DNA of 64,000 nt from Olsenella intestinalis. Lineage in GTDB: Bacteria > Actinomycetota > Coriobacteriia > Coriobacteriales > Atopobiaceae. Position 1 is the stretch's first letter, and every line of letters begins with the position of its first letter. The notes beneath the pieces were generated by a model. That model did no database searches. It was given only the letters and a program-made list of their open reading frames with translations, and was not told the DNA's origin. This document shows, in pieces, positions 1 to 8,062 of the stretch. A program made the position numbers and the translations under genes. The stretch covers positions 248,001-312,000 of the forward strand of contig NZ_JALGRK010000002.1 of NCBI RefSeq assembly GCF_023276655.1, read 5' to 3'.

Positions 1-1152
1 TTCGGTGCGGGCATCATGACCATCCTCATGGGCCTCTTCGCCAACCGTCCTCTCGCACTTGCCTCCGGCCTTGGCATCAACTCGATGATTGTCGTCGCCA
101 CCTCCGCCTACTGCGGTGGCGACTGGCGCGCCGCCATGGGCGTCATCTTCCTCGAGGGCGTCGTCATCCTGCTGCTCGTCCTCTGCGGCCTGCGTCAGGC
201 GATCATGGACGCCATCCCGCTGTCGCTGCGCCACGCCATCTCCGTCGGCCTCGGCCTCTTCGTCGCCATGATCGGCCTCGCCAACGCGGGCATCATCACC
301 GGCGACGGCGGCACCCTGGTCGCCCTCGGCGAGGTCACCCAGCCCACCTTCATCGTCGGTGCCATCTCGATCGTCGCCACGATCGTCTTCGCGGCCTTCG
401 ACATCAAGGGCTCGCTGCTCCTCGGCATCCTCGTCGCCGTCGTCTGCGGCATCCCCCTGGGCGTCACCCAGGCTCCCGCCGGCGTCCTCTCGATCCCCGA
501 CTTCTCCAGCTTCGGCGCCCCCTTCCAGGCTGACGCCGCGGGCACCATGGGCATCGTCAAGGTCGTGACCACCCCGGCCCTGCTCGTCCTCGCGTTCTCC
601 CTCATGATGTCTGACTTCTTCGACACCATGGGCACGGCGCTCGCCGTCGCCAAGGAGGGCGAGTTCGTCGACAACGAGGGCAACGTCGAGAACATGCGCG
701 AGATCCTGATCGTCGACTCCTGCGCCGCCTGGGTCGGCGGCCTGCTCGGCGCCTCCTCGATCACCACGTTCGTCGAGTCCACCTCCGGCGCTGCCGACGG
801 CGGCCGCACGGGCCTCTCCTCGATCTTCTGCGGCCTCTTCTTCATCGTCTGCGCGTTCTTCGCGCCGGTGATCGCCGTCGTCCCCGGCGCCGCCACCTGC
901 GGTGCCCTCGTCTACGTCGGCTACCTCATGATCTCCGAGGTCACCGAGATCGACTGGCACGACATGCTCGAGGGCCTTCCTGCCTTCCTCACCGTCGCCG
1001 GCATCCCCATGACCTACTCGATCTCCTCCGGCATCGGCCTCGGCTTCATCGGCTACGTTGTCGTTGCCATTGCCACCGGCAAGGCCAAGACCGTCAAGCC
1101 GCTCATGTGGCTCGCCTCCATCGCCTTCGTCCTCTACTTCATCTTCTCGTAG
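1..1152 (+). CDS. NCS2-family purine (adenine/guanine/hypoxanthine) permease, 5' partial
   Basis: Proton-coupled nucleobase transporter of the inner membrane, AzgA/PbuG branch of the NCS2 family. The frame is open to base 1 and the first visible residues (FGAGIMTILMGLFANRP) match the region following the first membrane segments of this family, so the N-terminus lies outside the window and the ATG at 16 is internal. The rest alternates hydrophobic segments with the conserved ESTSGAADGGRTGL stretch (about residue 260 of the visible part), which lines the substrate site in NCS2 proteins. Ends 69 bp before a second NCS2 permease, separated from it by a strong terminator. Purine specificity is inferred from the branch; the exact substrate cannot be read from sequence. 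Confidence 0.9.
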   Translation, partial: FGAGIMTILMGLFANRPLALASGLGINSMIVVATSAYCGGDWRAAMGVIFLEGVVILLLVLCGLRQAIMDAIPLSLRHAISVGLGLFVAMIGLANAGIITGDGGTLVALGEVTQPTFIVGAISIVATIVFAAFDIKGSLLLGILVAVVCGIPLGVTQAPAGVLSIPDFSSFGAPFQADAAGTMGIVKVVTTPALLVLAFSLMMSDFFDTMGTALAVAKEGEFVDNEGNVENMREILIVDSCAAWVGGLLGASSITTFVESTSGAADGGRTGLSSIFCGLFFIVCAFFAPVIAVVPGAATCGALVYVGYLMISEVTEIDWHDMLEGLPAFLTVAGIPMTYSISSGIGLGFIGYVVVAIATGKAKTVKPLMWLASIAFVLYFIFS

Positions 1153-1169
1153 CGGCCAAGGTCCCACTG

Positions 1170-1194
1170 GGGCCCGCCTCGGCGGGCCCTTTTT
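1170..1194 (+). terminator. Rho-independent terminator after the purine permease
   Basis: A perfect 9-bp stem (GGGCCCGCC / GGCGGGCCC) with a 2-nt apparent loop is followed directly by a run of five T. It lies 17 bp after the stop codon and before the ribosome site of the next permease gene. Confidence 0.85.
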
Positions 1195-1221
1195 CATGCG
1201 CTTCAACAGAAAGGAGAAGAC

Positions 1222-2499
1222 ATGGCCAGAAAAGAGCGTGAGGTCATCGGCGTCGACGACCGCGTCTCCGTCGGAAGGGCCATTCCTCTCGGCATCCAGC
1301 ACATGATGAGCATGTTCGGCTCGACCGTGCTCGTCCCGGCGCTCACGGGCCTCAACCCCAACGTCGCCATCATGTGCTCCGGCATCGGCACCATCATCTA
1401 CCTGCTGCTCACGAAGAACCGCATCCCCAGCTACCTGGGCAGCTCCTTCGCGTTCATCAGCCCGATCCTCGCCGCGACCGCGGCCACGGGGTCGCTGCAG
1501 ACCGCGCTCTCGGGCGTGGTGGTCGCGGGCCTCGTCTACTTCGTGGTGGCGGGCATCATCAAGCTCGCGGGCACCGGCTGGCTCGACAGGCTGCTTCCGC
1601 CCGTCCTCGTGGCCTCGGTCATGATCGTCATCGGCGTCGGCCTCTCCGCCACCGCCGCGGGCATGGCGCTCAACTCCTCGACTGACGCCTTCGTCGCCAA
1701 CGGCGCGATCGTCGCCGCCATCACCCTTACGGCGGCCGTCGTGTTCTCGTCCCTCGGGGGCTTCGTCGGCACCGTTCCCATCCTGCTCTCGATCATCGTC
1801 GGCTACATCGTCTCGGCCTTCATGGGCCTCGTCGACTTCCAGGGCGTCATCGACGCCCCCTGGATCGGCCTGCCGCCCATCCAGACGCCGACCTTCGATC
1901 CCGGCGCCATCGCCCTGATCGCGCCCGTGGCCCTCGTCTGCGTCATCGAGCACATCGGCCACCTGCTCGCGGTCGGCGAGATCGTCGGCAAGGACTACCG
2001 CGACATGCTCCCGCGCTCCCTCATGGGCGACGGCCTCTCGACGACCATCTCCGGCTTCCTCGGCGGCCCCCCGACCACGACCTACGCCGAGAACATCGGC
2101 GTCATGAGCGTCACCCGCGTCTACTCCACGCAGGTGTTCTGGTTCGCGGCCGGCTTCGCCCTGCTCGTCGGCGGCTTCTGCCCGAAGCTCGCGGCCTTCA
2201 TTAGCTCGATCCCCGTGCCCGTCATGGGCGGCGTCAGCCTCCTGCTCTTCGGCCTGATCGCCTCCAACGGCCTTCGCATGCTGGTCACCAACAAGGTCAA
2301 CTTCGACGAGAACCGCAACCTCATGATCGCGTCGGTCGTCATCATCCTCGGCGTCGGCATGGAGACCGCGTCGCTTTCGATTCCCCTGGGCAACTACTCG
2401 TTGCCCGGCATGGCGACCTCCGCCCTCGTCGGCATCCTGCTCAACCTCATCCTCCCGCAGCCCAAGAAGGCGCAGGAGAGCGAGGAGGCAGGGGAGTAG
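1222..2499 (+). CDS. uraA: Uracil/xanthine permease, NCS2 family
   Basis: A 425-aa integral membrane protein of the UraA/PyrP branch of NCS2, importing uracil (or xanthine) with protons for pyrimidine salvage. It opens with GIQHMMSMFGSTVLVPALTG, the family N-terminal hallmark, and carries the ALVCVIEHIGHLLAVGEI segment with the substrate-site glutamate near residue 242, then GGPPTTTYAENIG. Length is normal for the family. The start is set by an AAAGGAG ribosome site 5-6 nt before the ATG. A terminator precedes it, so it is probably transcribed on its own, and another follows it. The symbol is by family; uracil and xanthine cannot be told apart with certainty. Confidence 0.9.
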   Translation: MARKEREVIGVDDRVSVGRAIPLGIQHMMSMFGSTVLVPALTGLNPNVAIMCSGIGTIIYLLLTKNRIPSYLGSSFAFISPILAATAATGSLQTALSGVVVAGLVYFVVAGIIKLAGTGWLDRLLPPVLVASVMIVIGVGLSATAAGMALNSSTDAFVANGAIVAAITLTAAVVFSSLGGFVGTVPILLSIIVGYIVSAFMGLVDFQGVIDAPWIGLPPIQTPTFDPGAIALIAPVALVCVIEHIGHLLAVGEIVGKDYRDMLPRSLMGDGLSTTISGFLGGPPTTTYAENIGVMSVTRVYSTQVFWFAAGFALLVGGFCPKLAAFISSIPVPVMGGVSLLLFGLIASNGLRMLVTNKVNFDENRNLMIASVVIILGVGMETASLSIPLGNYSLPGMATSALVGILLNLILPQPKKAQESEEAGE

Positions 2500-2534
2500 A
2501 GCACAGGCTCTTCTCGTCACATAGCCAGGAGATG

Positions 2535-2568
2535 CGGGGTGTCCCAGGTCGGGGCACCCCGTTCTCTT
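2535..2568 (+). terminator. Rho-independent terminator after the uracil permease
   Basis: An 11-bp stem with one G-T pair (CGGGGTGTCCC / GGGGCACCCCG), a 5-nt loop and a T-rich tail (TTCTCTTTG). It sits between the convergent uraA and argC genes. Confidence 0.8.
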
Positions 2569-2616
2569 TGTCTCGCATGCCGAACGTGGACGCTGTTATT
2601 TGCCCACGGCACGTGG

Positions 2617-3561
2617 TCAGGCCAGCCTGAGGCCGCGCGTCTCCTCGATGCCGAGCGCGACGTTCATGTTCTGCACGGCCGCGCCCGAGGCGCCCTTTCC
2701 CAGGTTGTCGAAAAGCGCCGTGACGCACGTGCGCCCGCCAGAGCCGTATGCGTAGAGTCGCAGTGAGTCCGTGCCCGCGAGTGCGTTCGCGTGGATTCGC
2801 GGGCCCTCGGGCGCCCCCGGGGCGACCGTCACGAGGGGCTGGCCGGCATAGTGGTCGGCAAGGCACGCGCGGATCTCGGTCGCGTCCGCGTGCCCTGGGA
2901 GGAGGTCGTCCGAGAGCATGACCGTCGTGGCCATGCCGCGCGGGAAGTCCGCGACCACCGGCAGGAAGCTTGGGTCGCGCGTCAGCCCGCAGGCCGCGCG
3001 CATCTCGGGCAGGTGCTTATGGGTGAGCGTGAGGCAGTAGATGCCGGGCGCGTCGAGGGCGCGGTCGCGCCCCTCGGACTCGTAGTCGGCGATCATCTGC
3101 TTGCCTCCTCCCGTGTAGCCCGTGATCGAGAAGCAGGGGAGCGCGCGGTCCGCTCGTACGATGCCCGCGGAGACGAGCGGGGCGACGCAGGCGACGAAAC
3201 CCGTGGCGTGGCAGCCGGGGTTGGCGATGCGCCGCGAGGACCTGATGGCCGCTCGTTGGGCCTTTGAGAGCTCGGGGAGGCCGTAGGTCCAGACCGCGTC
3301 TACGCGGTGCGCCGTGGAGGCGTCGATGACGCGCGTGGCGGGGTTCTCGACGAGAAGGACGGCACGCCGCGCGGCGTCGTCCGGCAGGCACAAGAACACG
3401 ACGTCGGCCTCGTTCATGAGGCGCCTGCGCTCGCCCTCGTCGCGTCGAAGCGAGTCCTCTATGCGAAGCAGCTCCAAATCGTCGCGCGCGGCTATGCGAT
3501 CGGCGATCTCGAGGCCGCACGTCCCGCTCTGACCGTCGATGTACACCCTCGTTCTCGGCAT
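2617..3561 (-). CDS. argC: N-acetyl-gamma-glutamyl-phosphate reductase, short type 2
   Basis: Third step of the acetylated arginine pathway: NADPH-dependent reduction of N-acetylglutamyl phosphate to the semialdehyde, in the cytoplasm. The 314-aa protein begins MPRTRVYIDGQSGTCGLEI, a nucleotide-binding start typical of the short 'type 2' reductases, and has the catalytic cysteine in ANPGCHATG (Cys117), then TGYTGGGKQM and HKHLPEM. Longer in-frame starts exist upstream, but protein similarity begins at this ATG. It is transcribed away from argJBD, which supplies the preceding and following steps. Type 2 enzymes are about 30 aa shorter than the usual Gram-positive ArgC, so the gene may have a separate origin from its neighbours. 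Confidence 0.9.
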   Translation of the reverse strand: MPRTRVYIDGQSGTCGLEIADRIAARDDLELLRIEDSLRRDEGERRRLMNEADVVFLCLPDDAARRAVLLVENPATRVIDASTAHRVDAVWTYGLPELSKAQRAAIRSSRRIANPGCHATGFVACVAPLVSAGIVRADRALPCFSITGYTGGGKQMIADYESEGRDRALDAPGIYCLTLTHKHLPEMRAACGLTRDPSFLPVVADFPRGMATTVMLSDDLLPGHADATEIRACLADHYAGQPLVTVAPGAPEGPRIHANALAGTDSLRLYAYGSGGRTCVTALFDNLGKGASGAAVQNMNVALGIEETRGLRLA

Positions 3562-3662
3562 CTGGCTCCCCGTTCCCTTGTCGGCATGGCTTTGTCTGGT
3601 ACCCGCATGCTCGCTCTTCTCGGCGCCCTGATGCTCTTCTCGACCTCGCAATACACATAGAG

Positions 3663-3691
3663 TTGCATATTCGGACATGCGAACGAAATAT
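3663..3691 (+). promoter_or_regulatory. Candidate argJBD promoter with overlapping operator-like palindrome
   Basis: TTGCAT (3663-3668) and AAATAT (3686-3691) are spaced by exactly 17 bp in an AT-rich stretch of the argC-argJ divergent intergenic region. The spacer contains TTCG-N6-CGAA (3670-3683), an inverted repeat where a repressor such as ArgR could act. The sequence does not closely match the classical ARG box, so the regulator is inferred only. Confidence 0.4.
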
Positions 3692-3783
3692 TTAGAGGAT
3701 AACTTGTAACCTCCCATACATACGCGGCAAACACAGCGCGTCGCGAAGGGGCCCGCGGACGCGGGCGAGGGAGGAGAGAAGCG

Positions 3784-5070
3784 ATGACCTACCAACCGAT
3801 TGACGTGCCCAGGGGCACCACCGACCCCGAGAGCATAGGGTTCTCTGCCTGCGAGGGCGGCGTCTGCGCGGCCGAGGGCATGCGCGCCGCCGGCATCTCC
3901 GCGGGGTTTCGCCGCAACCCCAACCGAAAGGACCTTGCGCTCGTCGCCGCGGACGAGACGTGCGTCTGCGCGGCGGCCTTCACGCGGAACCGCTTCTGCG
4001 CGGCGCCCGTGCTCGTCTCGCGCGGGCATGCGGCGTCAGGCAGGGCCCGGGCCGTCGTGCTCAATTCCGGCAACGCCAACGCAGCCACCGGCAAGCGGGG
4101 CCTCGAGGTCGCACGCGAGTCGGCGCGCATCGTCGCGCGCGAGCTCGGCTGCGACGCCGAGGACGTGCTCGTCGCGTCGACCGGGGTCATCGGAGTGCCG
4201 TTGGGGATCGATCGCTTCGAGACGGGCGTGCCCGCCGCGGCCGCGGCACTCGCGCGCGACGCGGCGTCCGCCCACGACGCGGCCTGCGCCGTCATGACGA
4301 CCGACACCGTCCCCAAGGAGGTCTCGATTGAGGGGCCCGTCCCTGCGGGGGCGGACGGGTCCGAGGTCACGGTGCACGTCGGCGGCTTCACGAAGGGTTC
4401 GGGCATGATCCAGCCCAACATGGCGACCATGCTCTGCGTGCTCTCGACCGACGCCGCGCTCACCGTAGAAGCGGCCCGCGCGGCCCTCAGGTCGGCCGTC
4501 GACGCGACCTTCAACAAGGTCACCGTCGACTCCGACACCTCGACGAACGACTCGTGCTTCCTGTTCGCGACCGGGCGCGCCGGCGGAGAGCCCATCGAGG
4601 TCGGGAGTGCGGCCTACGAGCGCGTGGCCCGGGCGATCCGCTGCTGCTGCGAGCAGCTCGCCCGCAAGATCGCGAGCGACGGCGAGGGTGCCACCAGGCT
4701 CGTGACCGTCGACGTGGTGGGCGCGCCGAGCGAGACCGCCGCCGACGACGTCGCGCGCGCCATCGCGAACTCGCCCCTCGTCAAGACCGCCGTCTTCGGC
4801 CACGACGCCAACTGGGGCAGGATCGCCGGCGCCGCGGGCAAGTGCGGCGTGCCCTTCGACCAGGGCGACGTCGACATCGACTTCCTCGGCGTGCCCGTCT
4901 GCCGCGGAGGCCTCTCGGTCCCGATGGACGAGGAGGACATGCTGCGCAGGTTCGAGTCGCCAGAGGTGAGCATCGCGATCGACCTCGGCGCGGGCGAGGC
5001 GTCGGCCCGCGTCTGGACGTGCGACCTCTCCCACGACTACGTGACGATCAACGGAGACTACCGGACGTAG
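3784..5070 (+). CDS. argJ: Bifunctional ornithine acetyltransferase / N-acetylglutamate synthase
   Basis: Transfers the acetyl group from N-acetylornithine to glutamate, closing the arginine cycle; many members also use acetyl-CoA. The 428-aa precursor shows the autocleavage site NMATML, with Thr215 as the new N-terminal nucleophile of the beta chain, preceded by the family's GGFTKGSGMIQP. The conserved GNANAATGKRG and GHDANWGRI segments are present, and the protein ends in the conserved NGDYRT. A GGGAGGAGA ribosome site precedes the ATG. First gene of argJ-argB-argD (46 bp and 2 bp gaps). No separate argA is seen nearby, consistent with cyclic acetyl recycling. Confidence 0.95.
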   Translation: MTYQPIDVPRGTTDPESIGFSACEGGVCAAEGMRAAGISAGFRRNPNRKDLALVAADETCVCAAAFTRNRFCAAPVLVSRGHAASGRARAVVLNSGNANAATGKRGLEVARESARIVARELGCDAEDVLVASTGVIGVPLGIDRFETGVPAAAAALARDAASAHDAACAVMTTDTVPKEVSIEGPVPAGADGSEVTVHVGGFTKGSGMIQPNMATMLCVLSTDAALTVEAARAALRSAVDATFNKVTVDSDTSTNDSCFLFATGRAGGEPIEVGSAAYERVARAIRCCCEQLARKIASDGEGATRLVTVDVVGAPSETAADDVARAIANSPLVKTAVFGHDANWGRIAGAAGKCGVPFDQGDVDIDFLGVPVCRGGLSVPMDEEDMLRRFESPEVSIAIDLGAGEASARVWTCDLSHDYVTINGDYRT

Positions 5071-5116
5071 GCCGAGGCTCTTCTCGGTCGCACAGGCGCA
5101 AGCGAAAGGACAAACG

Positions 5117-5998
5117 ATGCGAAGCGGATTGGCGCGGGCGCGCGAGCTCGCGCTCGGGAAGGCGGAGGTCCTCGTCGAGGCCCTGCCGTGGATCAGCAGG
5201 CACAGCGGCCAGACCGTCGTCGTGAAGTACGGCGGGTCGGCCATGGAGGACGCGGGCCTCATGCGCCAGGTCGTCGGCGACATCGCGCTGCTCGTGCTCA
5301 TGGGCATCCGCGTGGTGCTCGTGCACGGCGGCGGCAAGGCCATAAACGCCCTGCTCGGCGAGCTTGGCCGCGAGGTCGCGTTCAAGGATGGCCTGCGCGT
5401 GACCGACGACGCGGCGATGGAGGCCGTGCAGATGGCGCTCGTCGGCAAGGTGAACCAGCGGCTCGTGTGGGAGCTCGACCACGTCGGGGCGCGCGCCGTT
5501 GGCGTCTCGGGCGCGGACGCCTCGACGCTTGTCGCGCGGCAGGCCGACCCCGCGCTCGGCCGCGTGGGCGCCGTGGAGCGCGTCGACACGAGCCTGCTCA
5601 AGTCGCTCCTCGACGACGGCTACGTGCCCGTGGTCGCGAGCGTGGCCGCGGGAGACGACGGCTTCTACAACGTCAACGCCGACGTCGCGGCGGGCGAGGT
5701 CGCACAAGCGCTGGGCGCGGACACCCTGGTCTACCTGACCGACGTCGACGGCTTCTACCGCGTGCGCGACGACGAGGACTCGCTTGCGGTCACGATGGGA
5801 CATGGCGAGGCGAGGCGCATCCTCGAGTCAGGCACGCTCGACGCCGGCATGATCCCCAAGATGCGCTCGATCGTCGACGCGCTCGACGCCGGCGTGGGCG
5901 ACGTCCGCATCCTCAACGGGACGTTCCCGCACTCGATTCTGCTCGACATATTCACCGACGAGGGCATCGGCACGATGTTCGTACGGGAAGGGGACTGA
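5117..5998 (+). CDS. argB: Acetylglutamate kinase
   Basis: Phosphorylates N-acetylglutamate with ATP, usually the arginine-inhibited control step, in the cytoplasm. The 293-aa amino-acid-kinase fold shows VVVKYGGSAM (Lys37) for phosphate binding, VLVHGGGKAIN for the nucleotide/acetylglutamate loop, and the GMIPKM stretch in the C-terminal part. The N-terminal extension of about 25 residues is what arginine-sensitive ArgB proteins carry, so feedback inhibition is likely (inference). An AAAGGA ribosome site precedes the ATG. The argD start follows 2 nt after the stop, so the two are translationally linked. Confidence 0.95.
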   Translation: MRSGLARARELALGKAEVLVEALPWISRHSGQTVVVKYGGSAMEDAGLMRQVVGDIALLVLMGIRVVLVHGGGKAINALLGELGREVAFKDGLRVTDDAAMEAVQMALVGKVNQRLVWELDHVGARAVGVSGADASTLVARQADPALGRVGAVERVDTSLLKSLLDDGYVPVVASVAAGDDGFYNVNADVAAGEVAQALGADTLVYLTDVDGFYRVRDDEDSLAVTMGHGEARRILESGTLDAGMIPKMRSIVDALDAGVGDVRILNGTFPHSILLDIFTDEGIGTMFVREGD

Positions 5999-6000
5999 CC

Positions 6001-7242
6001 GTGATCGAAGCAACCACCACGCGCGAGCTGGACGACGCCTACGTCATGCACACCTACGGCCGCCTCCCGGTGGCCTTCGTCTCGGGGCGCGGCGCCGAGC
6101 TCGTCGACGATGCCGGCAGGGTCTACCTCGACTGCCTCGCGGGCATCGGCTGCGCGAGCCTCGGCCACGCCAACCCCGCGGTCGCCCAGGCGCTCAGGCG
6201 CCAGCTGAACCGGGTCTGGCAGGTCGGCAACTACTACCACGTGGAGAACCGCGGCGAGCTCGCACGCGCCCTCTCGCGCCTGCTCTCCGCGACGACCGAC
6301 GCGTCGGGCCACGTCACCGGCTCGACCGGGTCCACATGGAAGACCTTCTTCTCGAACTCGGGCGCCGAGGCGAACGAGGGCGCGATAAAGGTCGCGCGGC
6401 GCTGGGGCGAGAAGAGCCTCGGCGGCGCCTCGAAGATCGTCTCCGCGCGCAGGGGCTTCCACGGCCGCACCCTGGCGACCCTGGCCGCAACCGGCCAGGA
6501 CGTCTTCCACGAGAGCTTCGGCCCCTTCCCGGAGGGCTTCTCCTACGTGCCCCTGAACGACGAGGCCGCCCTCGAGGAGGCCCTGGCGAGCATGGACTGC
6601 TGTGCCGTGATGCTCGAGTGCGTCCAGGGTGAGGGCGGCGTCTGGCCCGCCGACGCGGACTACCTGCGCGCCGTGCGACGCCTCTGCGACGCGCACGGGG
6701 CCCTGCTGGTCGTCGACGAGGTCCAGACCGGCTTCTTCCGCTGCGGCGCGCCCTTCGCCTTCCAGCTCGCCGGCATCGAGGCGGACGTCGTGACCATGGC
6801 AAAGGGCATCGCGGACGGTTTCCCCATGGGCGCCGTCGCCGCACGCGGGGAGTACGGTGACCTGCTCGGCCCCGGCGACCACGGCTCGACCTTCGGCGGA
6901 AACGCCCTCGCGGCGGCCGCGGGGCGCGCCGCGGTCGAGGAGATGGTCCGTCTGAACCTCGGCGACCACGTCATAGAGGCCGGCGAGCGCCTGGCGGCAG
7001 GACTTGCCACCCTGCCGAACGTCAGCGAGGTCCGCGGCCGCGGCCTCATGCGCGGCGCCCAGCTCGACCTGCCGATCGCCTGCGAGCTCGTCGAGCGCGG
7101 CCTTGCGGCGGGCCTCGTCCTCAACCACATCGGCGACTCGATCCTGAGGTTCCTCCCGCCCCTCGTCATAACGAACGAGCAGGTGGACGAGGTGATTGGC
7201 CGGCTGGCCCGCTGCATCGAGGACGTCGCGGGGCCATGCTGA
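6001..7242 (+). CDS. argD: Acetylornithine aminotransferase
   Basis: PLP-dependent transfer of an amino group from glutamate to N-acetylglutamate semialdehyde, giving N-acetylornithine. The 413-aa class III aminotransferase has the NSGAEANEGAIKVAR phosphate-binding region, LVVDEVQTGFFRCG, and the Schiff-base lysine in MAKGIADG (Lys268), then HGSTFGGNALA. The start is a GTG 2 nt after the argB stop, with an AAGGGG ribosome site inside the end of argB; the frame is open further upstream but that stretch is argB read out of frame. It contains one copy of the 10-mer at 6408-6417. Last gene of the arg operon. Confidence 0.94.
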   Translation: MIEATTTRELDDAYVMHTYGRLPVAFVSGRGAELVDDAGRVYLDCLAGIGCASLGHANPAVAQALRRQLNRVWQVGNYYHVENRGELARALSRLLSATTDASGHVTGSTGSTWKTFFSNSGAEANEGAIKVARRWGEKSLGGASKIVSARRGFHGRTLATLAATGQDVFHESFGPFPEGFSYVPLNDEAALEEALASMDCCAVMLECVQGEGGVWPADADYLRAVRRLCDAHGALLVVDEVQTGFFRCGAPFAFQLAGIEADVVTMAKGIADGFPMGAVAARGEYGDLLGPGDHGSTFGGNALAAAAGRAAVEEMVRLNLGDHVIEAGERLAAGLATLPNVSEVRGRGLMRGAQLDLPIACELVERGLAAGLVLNHIGDSILRFLPPLVITNEQVDEVIGRLARCIEDVAGPC

Positions 7243-7252
7243 GGAGGCAGGG

Positions 7253-7274
7253 GAGAAGAGCGCATGCTCTTCTC
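7253..7274 (+). terminator. Hairpin after argD formed by an inverted pair of the 10-mer
   Basis: A perfect 9-bp stem (GAGAAGAGC at 7253-7261, GCTCTTCTC at 7266-7274) with a GCAT loop begins 11 bp after the argD stop. The right arm is an exact copy of the window-wide 10-mer (7266-7275) and the left arm matches it in 9 of 10 bases. There is no T run, so termination is uncertain, but inverted pairs of uptake sequences act this way in Neisseria and Haemophilus. Confidence 0.5.
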
Positions 7275-7283
7275 GGCACCCCT

Positions 7284-7322
7284 CGTGGCGCGCCGCACGT
7301 CCGCTACCCCTCGCGCGAGCGC
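7284..7322. repeat. Left copy of a 39-bp direct repeat flanking the GyrI-like gene
   Basis: Identical over 39 bases to 8024-8062 (41 of 42 if three flanking bases are added). This copy is non-coding; the other overlaps the 3' end of the minus-strand gene at 8044. The offset of 740 bp encloses exactly one gene. Confidence 0.9.
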
Positions 7323-7383
7323 ATCTGCAGAGGATGTGGGGGAGTAGAGTCTACGGTAGGAACAATCCAGGGAGGGGAGCCAC

Positions 7384-8019
7384 ATGGCCTTCGACTTCAA
7401 GAGGGAGTACCGCGACCTCTACCAGCCCAAGACCACGCCATCCATCGTCGAGGTGCCTCGCATGCGCTTTCTTGCCATCGAGGGCGCGGGTGACCCCAAC
7501 GAGGCCGACGGCGCGTACCAGCACGCGATCCAGCGGCTCTACGCCGTGGCGTACACGCTCAAGATGAGCTACAAGACCGATTACGCCATAGACGGGTTCT
7601 TCCCGTATGTGGTGCCGCCGCTCGAGGGCTTCTGGTGGCAGCCGGGGGTGCGCGGCGTCGACTACGCCGACAAGTCGTCGTTTCGGTGGGTCTCGGCGAT
7701 CCGGGTGCCCGATTTCGTGGGAGAGGCCGACTTTGCCTGGGCCATCGAGAGCGCGACCGCCAAGAAGGGGCTCGACCTCTCGTCGGTCCGCCTGATCGAG
7801 CTCGACGAGGGCCTCTGCGTCCAGTGCATGCACGTGGGGCCGTATGACGACGAGCCCGCTACCGTCTCCGCCATGCACGAGTACGCCCAGTCACAGGGAT
7901 ACGCGCCCGACTTCTCGGACACGCGCCGCCACCACGAGATATACCTCTCGGACCCGCGCAAGTGCGACCCGGCCAAGACGAGGACGGTGGTGCGACACCC
8001 CATAGCGGCCGACGCCTAG
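7384..8019 (+). CDS. GyrI-like small-molecule-binding domain protein
   Basis: A 211-aa cytoplasmic protein resembling the stand-alone GyrI-like/SRPBCC-type group, whose start (FDFKREYRDLYQP) and RFLAIEGAGDPNE segment are characteristic. The C-terminal HHEIYLSDPRK is the usual GyrI-like ending. Such domains bind hydrophobic or cationic ligands and some hydrolyse or sequester toxic compounds; no DNA-binding domain is fused here, so it is not a complete regulator. A GGGAGGGGAG ribosome site lies just before the ATG. The gene lies between two 39-bp direct repeats, which suggests that the 740-bp segment was inserted or captured as a unit. The ligand is unknown. Confidence 0.8.
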   Translation: MAFDFKREYRDLYQPKTTPSIVEVPRMRFLAIEGAGDPNEADGAYQHAIQRLYAVAYTLKMSYKTDYAIDGFFPYVVPPLEGFWWQPGVRGVDYADKSSFRWVSAIRVPDFVGEADFAWAIESATAKKGLDLSSVRLIELDEGLCVQCMHVGPYDDEPATVSAMHEYAQSQGYAPDFSDTRRHHEIYLSDPRKCDPAKTRTVVRHPIAADA

Positions 8020-8023
8020 ACCG

Positions 8024-8062
8024 CGTGGCGCGCCGCACGTCCGCTACCCCTCGCGCGAGCGC
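8024..8062. repeat. Right copy of the 39-bp direct repeat
   Basis: Identical to 7284-7322. Bases 8044-8062 encode the last residues and stop of the minus-strand membrane protein, so the left copy looks like a duplicate of that gene's 3' end. Confidence 0.9.

Noticed and set aside
6001-7242. A longer argD start beginning inside argB
   Set aside because: The extra residues are argB read in another frame; GTG at 6001 has a ribosome site and correct family length.
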